This document shows, piece by piece, positions 1-7,083 of a stretch of DNA of 17,897 nucleotides. The notes under the pieces were generated by a model that did not search any database, was not told the DNA's origin, and saw only the letters and a list, made by a program, of their open reading frames with translations. How positions within the stretch are numbered: position 1 is the stretch's first letter; each line of letters starts with the position of its first letter. Source of the DNA: Victivallales bacterium (GTDB lineage: Bacteria; Verrucomicrobiota; Lentisphaeria; Victivallales; JAUVCU01); NCBI GenBank assembly GCA_029934175.1, contig JAOZMT010000006.1, forward strand, positions 1 to 17,897. The letters are read 5' to 3'. A program made the translations under genes and the position numbers.

Positions 1-32
1 TTAATGGATTTTGGATTATTGCTTGAAAAATA

Positions 33-54
33 CAATCCAACAATCCAACAATCC
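33..54. repeat. Tandem CAATCCAA repeat, 2.75 copies
   Basis: The 8-bp unit CAATCCAA is present at 33-40 and 41-48, followed by a partial CAATCC at 49-54. A near-inverse copy with TTGGATT lies at about 6-21, so the segment could also fold back on itself. No function is evident. Confidence 0.6.
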
Positions 55-63
55 CCTTAAAAG

Positions 64-106
64 ATTGAATTAACTACGGAATTCAATTTGGACTTTTTAT
101 TTTATT
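64..106 (+). terminator. Possible AT-rich terminator for a gene left of the window
   Basis: ATTGAATT (64-71) pairs with AATTCAAT (80-87) around an 8-nt loop, and the following segment (about 94-106) is T-rich. The stem has no GC-rich core, so this is a weak candidate. Confidence 0.3.
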
Positions 107-153
107 AAGTGTGAGGGCTGAAATTAAGTATCTTTCCCAGTATATTAACATTC

Positions 154-172
154 TGCCACCGAGACGGTGGCA
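154..172. repeat. Perfect GC-rich hairpin, REP-like
   Basis: TGCCACCG (154-161) and CGGTGGCA (165-172) are perfect inverted repeats of 8 bp around the 3-nt loop AGA. The G+C content stands out against the AT-rich surroundings. No T-run follows on either strand, so it does not look like a standard intrinsic terminator. A palindromic extragenic repeat or part of a structured RNA is more likely. Confidence 0.65.
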
Positions 173-330
173 CTACGGTTTTGTGCTTTGCACTATGAAT
201 TGATTAAATCGACAGCCCCTGAAAGCGGAACTCCGACATTTTTTTGACTTTTCTAACTCTCAAAGTGTAAAGCCTTGTTGAAACTAGCCAATAATAATAC
301 AAAAACATCCCTAGAATCTAAACTCACGGG

Positions 331-1011
331 TTAAAGTTCTAGTTCACTTATTTTATTTCGTCCCATATCATGATATTCTAATTTATCAATTTCTATATGT
401 GGATAAAGTTTTGCGAATTGTGCAATTTTGTTATTATGTTCATAATTATCATTTACATTTGGAATAATTGGACATCGTAAAATAAAAGGCTTTTTAAGTT
501 TGCAAATTTTTTCTAAATTACTCAAAATTAATTCATTAGGTTGGGAAGTATATTTTTTATGTTTTGCAGAATCCGCAAGTTTAAAATCATAATGAAATAG
601 GTCAATGTATGAGAGAATTTCTTCGAATAATTCCCATTTTGCAAAACCTGAAGTATCAAGACAAGTATGAATCTTTTCTTTTTTAAAAGCTTTTAATAAT
701 GATTTTGTGAATTCAAATTGCATCATAGGCTCGCCACCTGAAATAGTAACTCCTCCCCCTGATTCATCATAATAATCTTTATCTTTTAGAACTTCAAAAA
801 TTAATTCATCAACTGTTTTTTCTTCACCGACAAGTTTACGAATTTTTTCGCCATTAACCGTAATATTTTGATATTGCGGTTTTAGCAAAAAAGATTCAGG
901 ATTATGACACCATTCACATCGCAACGGACAGCCCTTTAGAAATATTGTAGTTCTTATTCCTGGACCATCATGCAATGCAAAGCGTTGAATATCAAAAACA
1001 ATCCCTTTCAA
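331..1011 (-). CDS. Glycyl-radical enzyme activating enzyme, radical SAM, short form
   Basis: This radical SAM protein should use a [4Fe-4S] cluster and S-adenosylmethionine to place the glycyl radical on the enzyme encoded two genes upstream. It has the family's N-terminal motif (HDGPGIRT, residues 14-21), the cluster motif CX3CX2C (Cys28, Cys32, Cys35, followed by HNPE), GGGV(T)ISGGEP at 85-95, HTCLDTSGF and a terminal YHDMGRNK. It starts at TTG (1009-1011), two bases after the preceding stop; homology supports this start because KGIVFDIQRF is the usual beginning. There is no ferredoxin-type Cys insert after the cluster motif. The protein ends about 30 residues earlier, relative to the YHxxG motif, than E. 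coli PflA. It is the last gene of the three-gene cassette. Class is certain; the partner is inferred from context. Confidence 0.9.
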   Translation of the reverse strand: MKGIVFDIQRFALHDGPGIRTTIFLKGCPLRCEWCHNPESFLLKPQYQNITVNGEKIRKLVGEEKTVDELIFEVLKDKDYYDESGGGVTISGGEPMMQFEFTKSLLKAFKKEKIHTCLDTSGFAKWELFEEILSYIDLFHYDFKLADSAKHKKYTSQPNELILSNLEKICKLKKPFILRCPIIPNVNDNYEHNNKIAQFAKLYPHIEIDKLEYHDMGRNKISELEL

Positions 1012-1013
1012 TT

Positions 1014-2393
1014 TTATCCCAATGATTTTTTTAGCATTTGTTCTGCTCTTTCATTAATTTGACAATTTTCAAATCTAAAAGAACGAGCCATTTCAATAAT
1101 TTCTTCTTTGGAATATTCTTTAAGTTTCATTAGAAATGAATCCAACAATAAAAGTTCCATATTCCTTCTTGCTTCTCGAACACGATGCTGTGTATATTCA
1201 AAATCTAAATCTGGAAAAATTTCTCTCACTCCATCAAAAAAGACTGACTGAACTTTTGCTCCTGCATCAAAATCAACCCAACATAAATCTTTTAACTTTT
1301 TCGCTTCTTCTTTTATATCTTCTCTATTTACAAATTTTTTCCAAGGACAATCTTCTTTAGGAGTAACAAAACCATAAGGAGCTAAATCTTTATAACACCA
1401 AATCGCCCAATGATAATTAGACTTATCATAAATATCAATCATCTCTTCATTAAGTTTAAATATTTCTTCTGTTGATGCAGTATAATCCATTCCAAATTCT
1501 GCATATAAAACAGGTCTTTGAACTCTTTCCACAGCTGCACGCTCATGAATTGTTTCCTCTAAAATTTCTCTATTTGCAAAATCACATGGGTATTCCACAA
1601 CATCACCATAAGGAACAGATTCATAAGGATAATAATGTGGTGATGGAATCATTTGTTCATCTAAAGCCCAAAGATCATCTGTTAAACTATCTGTATTTTT
1701 CCCCCAACCATTTGCAACTAAAACAATAATATGATTTGGATCAATTTCTCTCAATGCTGGAATAATATCATGATAAAAATCTTGCACTAATTTATCATCT
1801 TGATTCATCGGAGATGGAGCAACAGGTTCGCCAAGTAGTTCATATCCCATAACTGTTGGTTCATTTTTATAGCGTTCAGCAATTGCTTTCCAAAGATTTA
1901 TTGTGCGTGTTTGATAATCTTTTTCTTTCCAAAATAGAGCTTCTGGTAAAATACAATCAACATTCCAATCAACAGCTTGACAACCAGGAGCTGCATGTAA
2001 ATCTAACAATACAAACATATTATATTTTTTAGCAAGTCCGATAATATAATCAAAAACTTCAAATCCCTCTTCTTTATAAGCACCAGGATTCATCGGATTT
2101 TCTAACATTCTCCAATTAAAAGGAAGTCTAATAAAATTAATCCCTAAACTGTGTAAATATTCAAAATCTTTTTCGCCCATATAGGATTCTTGCCATTCTT
2201 TAAAAAATGCTTGACCAATATCTTCTCCAAGAATTGCATCAAAGCGTTCACGGATTTTGTGATCAATATAAGGTATTCCACTCATGTGATCTTCCAAAAC
2301 TAACCATCCTCCTAGAGAAACTCCTTTTAATTGAATTTTTTCTCCTTGATAAACTAAATCCATCCCATCTACTTGCATTAAATTTTTATTCAT
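1014..2393 (-). CDS. GH5-like (clan GH-A) glycoside hydrolase, cytoplasmic
   Basis: The 459-residue protein resembles family 5 glycosidases of the exo-beta-glucanase/cellulase type. Visible motifs are LKGVSLGGWLVLED (22-35), NFIRLPFNW (86-94), LLDLHAAPG (129-137), HYYPY (253-257) and LYAEFG, whose Glu299 is the probable nucleophile. The acid/base Glu189 sits in LLGEP, whereas clan GH-A enzymes normally carry Asn before this Glu (NEP). There is no signal peptide, so it probably acts in the cytoplasm on an imported glycoside. It lies 33 bp after the glycyl radical enzyme and 2 bp before the activase, so the three are almost certainly co-transcribed. A weak SD (AGGA) precedes the ATG; Met6 and Met11 are alternative starts. 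The fold call is firm, but the substrate is unknown. Confidence 0.8.
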   Translation of the reverse strand: MNKNLMQVDGMDLVYQGEKIQLKGVSLGGWLVLEDHMSGIPYIDHKIRERFDAILGEDIGQAFFKEWQESYMGEKDFEYLHSLGINFIRLPFNWRMLENPMNPGAYKEEGFEVFDYIIGLAKKYNMFVLLDLHAAPGCQAVDWNVDCILPEALFWKEKDYQTRTINLWKAIAERYKNEPTVMGYELLGEPVAPSPMNQDDKLVQDFYHDIIPALREIDPNHIIVLVANGWGKNTDSLTDDLWALDEQMIPSPHYYPYESVPYGDVVEYPCDFANREILEETIHERAAVERVQRPVLYAEFGMDYTASTEEIFKLNEEMIDIYDKSNYHWAIWCYKDLAPYGFVTPKEDCPWKKFVNREDIKEEAKKLKDLCWVDFDAGAKVQSVFFDGVREIFPDLDFEYTQHRVREARRNMELLLLDSFLMKLKEYSKEEIIEMARSFRFENCQINERAEQMLKKSLG

Positions 2394-2426
2394 TTTTTTT
2401 CCTATTTTATATTTTTTAATTAATCA

Positions 2427-4724
2427 TTAACCATTATTAAATGTTCTATGTAAAATTTCTTGTTGAATATCTTCATCAATCTCAACAAATCTTGCACTCC
2501 ATCCGCCAACTCGAACCATCAGGTTTGCATACTTCGCAGGTTCTTTTATTGCATTAATTAAGTCATCTTTATTTAATACTGTCAACATAGCTTGTGCTCC
2601 TCCTTTTTTCCAATATGTATTTAACAAAGCTTTAAGCTTTGGATATAATTTTTCTGAAAACATTTCAGCTCCAAACTTCATATTTTGACTTGCTCCAGCG
2701 TGAATATCTGTATCAAACTTAACTATTGAATTTAAAAATGCAGTTACACCACTAGTATCATTCCCAGGTTGCGGATTATTGCCATTTGCCGTATATGTAA
2801 ATGCTTTTCGTCCATCTGGCGATGCAAGTGTATGACGGCCTAGAACAGTATTTGCTGCATTATTAATAATAACAATTAAATAAGAATCCATTTCATATTT
2901 TTTTGCTTGTTTCTGAGTATTCAAACAAACAGTTTTATGAACTCTGCGAACCATTTGATCCACCTCATCAATATCATTCCCATATTTAGGAACTTCTAAT
3001 AACATTTTTTGAATATTTTCATATCCAACAAAATCTGCATCAGTTGCTTTTATTAAATCTTCGGCTGATATTTTTTTCTCTTCATAAACCAATTTTTTAA
3101 TTGCATATAACGCATCTGCTGCATTAATTTGTCCATAAGATTCAAGCGTTCCACTTAAATGTTCAAGACCTCCATTAAATACGGATTTTCCTTTCTCAAG
3201 ACAATTATCAAATAACAATGTCCATAAATTAAATCCACATTCTTTTCCCACAATATCATATTCAAGTTTTTCTTGTTCAGCCATCATATCGCACCAATAT
3301 TCAACATTTTCTGCGAACGCCGCATACAAATCTTCAAATGTTGTAAAATCTTTAAATTCTCCTTTTGGAATACCTACAGTTCTATCTGTCAATCGTTCAT
3401 GTCCATTTCGCAGGACACATTCCAAAATCTTTAAAATATTAAAAATTCCACTTGGAGTTGCAAAGCTTTTTTTATACAAAACATATTCTCCACAACCATA
3501 AGGTAAATATTGTTCAGCCATTTCATAACTAACGCTCATCGCTTTTTGAACAGATGGAATATTTACATCATCATTATATAACATTGGATGTGTGCGACCT
3601 TCGCTAATTGATTTCATAGAATGCTCATATAATGATTCATCTTGACCTTTATAAAAACGCAAAGTTAATTGAGGTAAAGGAACTAAAACTTTTCGTGTTG
3701 CTTCGATTGCGATATGTGCAAATTTATTTGCATTTTCTTCATTTCTTCTGCCTTTCCCACCAATAATTACACGATTATCAAAAGGAGCTCCGTTATCATT
3801 TATTAATTGCCAAATCGATTGAGTAAGTTTCAACGCTGATTCTTCTGTTAAGTTTCCTTTATCTAAATCATTAACATAAAAATCTCCAAAATACTCATCC
3901 ATTCTTCCAAAAGCATAAGCTCCTGAAACAACAGCATAAATCATCATTAATTGCATTGCTTGACGAAGTGTTTCAGGTTTATTTTCAGTGATAAATAAAA
4001 GAACATCTTTCATTTCTAATAATTCTTTTTTGCGACTTGTGCAATCTGCGACTTGTGCAAGTTCATCTGCTTGCTTTGCATAGAATTTGCATACAACGCA
4101 GATATTTTCTAACGATAATAAAATTCCATCAAATAATTCTTTATCTTCCGATTTTTTGCGATATGTGCAAATTAAATCTTTCATTCCAGGAATACCATTC
4201 AGCATTAATTTATCCCAATCCCAATGAGGTCCAGCCATACGATAAAGTGGATGTGCGGGATTTGCAGCAACTTTTCCATCTGACCAATTATCATAAGGTA
4301 AGGCTTCTTGCATTTCTGCGGAATATGCAGAACGAGTTTTATAATGAATAGTTTCTGTTTTCCAAAATTCTTTTATTTCTGCGAGTTGTGCAATAATTTT
4401 ATCATTTGGATTTAAAGCTTCAATTTTCTTATCAATAACTTCATCATGACAATAATATCCTGCTGATGGACCTGCTCCTGCGGCTAAACCTAAAAATCCA
4501 ATCCCTGTAATAGATTCTGTATTTGGATTCCAGTTACCTCGAATTTTATCAACTCCATCACTACAAATAAATCTTCCAGCAAATAGATCTCCATTTTCAA
4601 TTGGAGACATTGCCGCTGGAAACATTTCTGCAATACATTTAGCTTCTCGAATTGCGGGATGTGCATTTATATTTTCTTTATACGCTTTTGTGAAATTTAT
4701 TTCTACATCAAAATTACTTTTCAT
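2427..4724 (-). CDS. Glycyl radical enzyme (PFL-like family), probable eliminase or dehydratase
   Basis: The 765-residue protein has the full glycyl radical architecture. The thiyl-radical Cys411 lies in YLPYGCGEYVLY, and the C-terminal radical loop VRVGGWSARFV places the radical on Gly741. PIENGDLFAGRF near 41-52 is also typical of the family. Pyruvate formate-lyase has adjacent Cys-Cys; here there is one Cys followed by x-Glu (Glu413). The GCxE pattern is shared with eliminating enzymes such as choline lyase, glycerol dehydratase and hydroxyproline dehydratase, although those I know read GCVE or GCIE rather than GCGE. Trp742 replaces the usual Tyr or Phe after the radical Gly. A good SD (AAGGAG, 4732-4737 complement) supports the ATG. 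It is the first gene of a cassette with a GH5-like hydrolase and an activase. The exact reaction cannot be read from the sequence. Confidence 0.88.
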   Translation of the reverse strand: MKSNFDVEINFTKAYKENINAHPAIREAKCIAEMFPAAMSPIENGDLFAGRFICSDGVDKIRGNWNPNTESITGIGFLGLAAGAGPSAGYYCHDEVIDKKIEALNPNDKIIAQLAEIKEFWKTETIHYKTRSAYSAEMQEALPYDNWSDGKVAANPAHPLYRMAGPHWDWDKLMLNGIPGMKDLICTYRKKSEDKELFDGILLSLENICVVCKFYAKQADELAQVADCTSRKKELLEMKDVLLFITENKPETLRQAMQLMMIYAVVSGAYAFGRMDEYFGDFYVNDLDKGNLTEESALKLTQSIWQLINDNGAPFDNRVIIGGKGRRNEENANKFAHIAIEATRKVLVPLPQLTLRFYKGQDESLYEHSMKSISEGRTHPMLYNDDVNIPSVQKAMSVSYEMAEQYLPYGCGEYVLYKKSFATPSGIFNILKILECVLRNGHERLTDRTVGIPKGEFKDFTTFEDLYAAFAENVEYWCDMMAEQEKLEYDIVGKECGFNLWTLLFDNCLEKGKSVFNGGLEHLSGTLESYGQINAADALYAIKKLVYEEKKISAEDLIKATDADFVGYENIQKMLLEVPKYGNDIDEVDQMVRRVHKTVCLNTQKQAKKYEMDSYLIVIINNAANTVLGRHTLASPDGRKAFTYTANGNNPQPGNDTSGVTAFLNSIVKFDTDIHAGASQNMKFGAEMFSEKLYPKLKALLNTYWKKGGAQAMLTVLNKDDLINAIKEPAKYANLMVRVGGWSARFVEIDEDIQQEILHRTFNNG
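4031..4100. repeat. Local cluster of the 13-bp motif, including a direct tandem pair
   Basis: Identical copies TGCGACTTGTGCA lie at 4031-4043 and 4047-4059, separated by 3 bp, and an inverted two-mismatch variant TGCATACAACGCA lies at 4088-4100. The two identical copies are translated in different registers of the glycyl radical enzyme gene (as DCTSR and LAQVA). Confidence 0.85.
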
Positions 4725-4836
4725 AATAAAACTCCTTTTATGTTAAGTAGAGTAATATACTACAATATTTTGATATATCTTCCTTGTATTTGACTTTTTT
4801 TTAAGTTATGTTGATTATTTTTCAAAAAACAAAAAA
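4725..4836 (-). promoter_or_regulatory. Leader/promoter region of the glycyl radical enzyme cassette
   Basis: This 112-bp gap follows the aldolase stop. It holds the strong SD for the glycyl radical enzyme (AAGGAG on the minus strand, 7 nt before the ATG) and an imperfect dyad GTAGTATATTACTC (4750-4763 on the complement) that could be an operator. No strong terminator is visible after the aldolase, so read-through from the mcs operon is possible. No convincing -35/-10 pair stands out. Confidence 0.3.
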
Positions 4837-5466
4837 TTAAATGAAAGCATTTAAAATATTTAAATTTTCATTTGATATTTCACTTGCATTTTCTTTTAAA
4901 ATAGATTTATTTATTAATGTAATTTTGGCTGCATTTTCAAGGACTTCAAGTCTGTCAAATGCTTGTAAAAGATTTTTTCCCACAGCAGTAACTCCATGAT
5001 TTTCCATTATTATGCAATTAGCTTTTTTTGCACATTTCGCAACTATTACTGCAAGTTCATCTGTTCCCATTGTTGCATACTTCGCATATTCAACATTGCC
5101 TAACATAGCATAAGATTCAGCTAAATAATTTATGTTAATTTTTGCAGTTGACGCTGCAAATGCACTTGCCATAACAGGGTGAGCATGGACAATAGCCCGA
5201 ACATCTTCTCTTGATTTAAAAATATTGAGATGCATTTGAGTTTCAATACTAGGTTTAAATTTTTTCCCAATAATATTTCCATCTAAGTCCATACAAGCTA
5301 TTTCATCTCCTGTCATTCTACCTTTGTCAGTTTGTGATGGAGTTATCAAAATAGTCCCATCGTCACATCTAAAAGATATATTTCCGCCAGATGTTGTTGT
5401 CAATTTTTGTTGATACAACCTTGTCATAAAGTATGCAACTTCATTTTTTAATTCTTGAGTATTCAT
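4837..5466 (-). CDS. Class II aldolase (FucA/AraD family), probable sugar-phosphate aldolase
   Basis: The 209-residue protein matches the zinc-dependent L-fuculose-1-phosphate aldolase / ribulose-5-phosphate epimerase superfamily. Visible are TSGGNIS (25-31), the catalytic Glu75 in KPSIETQMH, the zinc ligands His94 and His96 in VHAHP, and His157 in ENHGV. Glu75 and the three His correspond to Glu73, His92, His94 and His155 of E. coli FucA, so an aldolase is more likely than an epimerase. Its ATG overlaps the mcsB stop by 4 bp (ATGA), implying translational coupling. Two perfect copies of the interspersed 13-bp motif (5029, 5074) lie within it. FucA-type aldolases make DHAP and lactaldehyde, which would fit a downstream glycyl radical diol dehydratase, but that link is inference. 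Confidence 0.85.
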   Translation of the reverse strand: MNTQELKNEVAYFMTRLYQQKLTTTSGGNISFRCDDGTILITPSQTDKGRMTGDEIACMDLDGNIIGKKFKPSIETQMHLNIFKSREDVRAIVHAHPVMASAFAASTAKININYLAESYAMLGNVEYAKYATMGTDELAVIVAKCAKKANCIIMENHGVTAVGKNLLQAFDRLEVLENAAKITLINKSILKENASEISNENLNILNAFI

Positions 5467-6530
5467 ATTTGCCCACTTTCTAATATCGCAAATTGCTCTC
5501 GTAGTAGAGTAGCTCTTAGAGCATTTCTATGTTTCGACGACATTGCTTTTTTTGCAAATTTTTGTAGATGTCCTGGCTGAATAGTCACAAAAAGATTATT
5601 TACTAGGTGGATATCTATATTAGAAAACATCCCTAGATCAACCCCGAGCCTAATAAATGAAAGTCCATCTATCGCATCTTTTGCTGTTAATATATATGCA
5701 TGTCTTAACCTTCCATAAGATTTACCAACATTATCTAATATTAAATTTTGATCATTTTCTAAAAGATATTGTCTCGCATTTTTCTCTTGACTTATAATTT
5801 GATTTATTACTTTTTTTAGTTTACTAATTATCTCAAATTCTGGTTCACCAAGAGTGCTTTGATTGGAAACTTGGAATAAATTACCTAAATTATCTGATCC
5901 CTCTCCGTAAAAGCCTCTCACGACTAACCCAAGTTTAAACGCTCCGTTCATAATAGCTTTCATTTTATTAGTTAGCACAAGAGCGGGTAGATGTAACATA
6001 ACAGAAGCCCTCATTCCAGTTCCTATATTTGTAGGACACGATGTCAAAAAGCCCAATTTTGCATCAAATGCATACTGCACTTTTTTTGCAATTGCATCAT
6101 CAAAATTATTTATAATATCCCACACTTTATCTAATTGAAATCCTGGCTTAATCGCCTGCAACCTCAAATGGTCCTCTTCATTAATAATGATAGAGAATTT
6201 TTCATCTAAGGAAAAAATAACCTCCGATGAACTTTTAGCATTTAGGCACTCATTGCTAACCAAACGCCTTTCTAAAAGAATGCGTTTGTCTAATGGAGTC
6301 ATTTTGTTAAGAACAAAATGTCCTTGATTATTTTTTAATTCTTCTATATTTAAAACAGCAAGATTAATTTTATTTGCAACTGCTGTTAACTGCTTGTGAC
6401 TTGCACATTGTGGAAATGGAATGTCATTAATATTTCTTGCTAATCTAATACGAGAACTGATTGCAATATCATCGTCAGGTCCACTATCGGCTAGCCAGTT
6501 TACTTTTTGATTTAATAATTTGTTAAGCAT
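5463..6530 (-). CDS. mcsB: Protein arginine kinase McsB
   Basis: This phosphagen-kinase-fold enzyme phosphorylates arginines on damaged proteins, which in Firmicutes targets them to ClpCP. At 355 residues it has the usual McsB length. Diagnostic motifs are SSRIRLARN (25-33), NEEDHLR with the catalytic Glu pair (117-123), SCPTNIGTGMRAS with active-site Cys165, and GFYGEGS. The C-terminal allosteric phosphoarginine-binding motif, RDxxRA in Bacillus, appears as RNALRA (335-340), with Asp changed to Asn. It overlaps mcsA by 8 bp and the aldolase by 4 bp. No ctsR or clpC is adjacent, unlike the Firmicute operon. Confidence 0.93.
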   Translation of the reverse strand: MLNKLLNQKVNWLADSGPDDDIAISSRIRLARNINDIPFPQCASHKQLTAVANKINLAVLNIEELKNNQGHFVLNKMTPLDKRILLERRLVSNECLNAKSSSEVIFSLDEKFSIIINEEDHLRLQAIKPGFQLDKVWDIINNFDDAIAKKVQYAFDAKLGFLTSCPTNIGTGMRASVMLHLPALVLTNKMKAIMNGAFKLGLVVRGFYGEGSDNLGNLFQVSNQSTLGEPEFEIISKLKKVINQIISQEKNARQYLLENDQNLILDNVGKSYGRLRHAYILTAKDAIDGLSFIRLGVDLGMFSNIDIHLVNNLFVTIQPGHLQKFAKKAMSSKHRNALRATLLREQFAILESGQI

Positions 6531-7074
6531 GATTTATATTGTTATCTTGTTTTATTTGATTTATTTTATCTCTAATAATAGCTGCTTCTTCATATATTTC
6601 TTTTTTTATTGCAACTTGTAACTCTTCTTGCAAACTTTTAATATCTGCAACGATTTTATTCATATCTATGTTTTCAGACTTTATTGAAACTTTTTTTCCA
6701 ATATGAAAAGTTCCATTATGCATATTTGATAATGCAGGATTTAAAAATTCTTTAAAGACTTCATAGCATCTTTGACAGCCTAATCGTCCTCCTTTTTGAA
6801 ATTTTTTAGTATCCCAACCACAAATACATTCTTTTTGTGGCATTTTTGCCCCTAGAGGTATTTCAGGTAAAATACTTTCAAGTTTACCATTTAGCATAGG
6901 CATTATTTTTTCTGTCAACTCAGACAACATATTAGACATCATTTCATCCGAAAGAGGAAGTTTTCCTATATCTTTAACATCTGCACATTCCGCACACAAG
7001 TGCAAATCGTGACCACCTAACATTTCTTTCATGTGTATGGTTGCTTCATTTTTCTTACATTTATCACATTTCAT
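6523..7074 (-). CDS. mcsA: McsA, zinc-finger activator of McsB with UVR motif
   Basis: The 183-residue protein matches McsA in length and order. An N-terminal zinc site has C3-x2-C6 and C27-x2-C30, a second has C83-x-C85 and C100-x2-C103 (GRLGCQRCYEVF), and a C-terminal UVR motif lies at about 144-176 (LQEELQVAIKKE through AAIIRDK). The second site has CxC where B. subtilis McsA has CxxC. McsA binds and stimulates McsB, the next gene, which it overlaps by 8 bp. A GAGGT SD (7081-7085 complement) precedes the ATG by 6 nt and overlaps the upstream gene's stop. A near-exact copy of the 13-bp motif (6982-6994) encodes part of the first zinc site (CAECAD). Confidence 0.92.
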   Translation of the reverse strand: MKCDKCKKNEATIHMKEMLGGHDLHLCAECADVKDIGKLPLSDEMMSNMLSELTEKIMPMLNGKLESILPEIPLGAKMPQKECICGWDTKKFQKGGRLGCQRCYEVFKEFLNPALSNMHNGTFHIGKKVSIKSENIDMNKIVADIKSLQEELQVAIKKEIYEEAAIIRDKINQIKQDNNINHA

Positions 7075-7083
7075 AAAAATACC

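Larger units (their letters stand above)
1..330. other. Non-coding region with several hairpins, downstream of the activase gene
   Basis: I find no convincing gene here. From left to right the stretch holds a short CAATCCAA tandem repeat (33-54), an AT hairpin followed by a T-rich run (64-106), a perfect GC-rich hairpin (154-172), a small GTGC-TTT-GCAC hairpin (183-193), and a GGGCTG/CAGCCC pair (115-120 with 213-218) that could close the two inner hairpins into one structured element of about 100 nt. A run of seven T's follows a weak CGG/CCG hairpin near 225-246. The local G+C rises above that of the neighbouring genes. It could be an intergenic repeat element, a small RNA or a set of terminators; the sequence alone does not decide. 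Confidence 0.5.

Noticed and set aside
1..330. CRISPR array or insertion sequence end
   Set aside because: The CAATCCAA repeat is too short and unspaced for CRISPR, and no transposase or terminal inverted repeat pair with target duplication is visible.
2427..4724. Annotation as pyruvate formate-lyase
   Set aside because: PFL has two adjacent active-site cysteines; this protein has one Cys followed by x-Glu, and its neighbours are not fermentative PFL partners.
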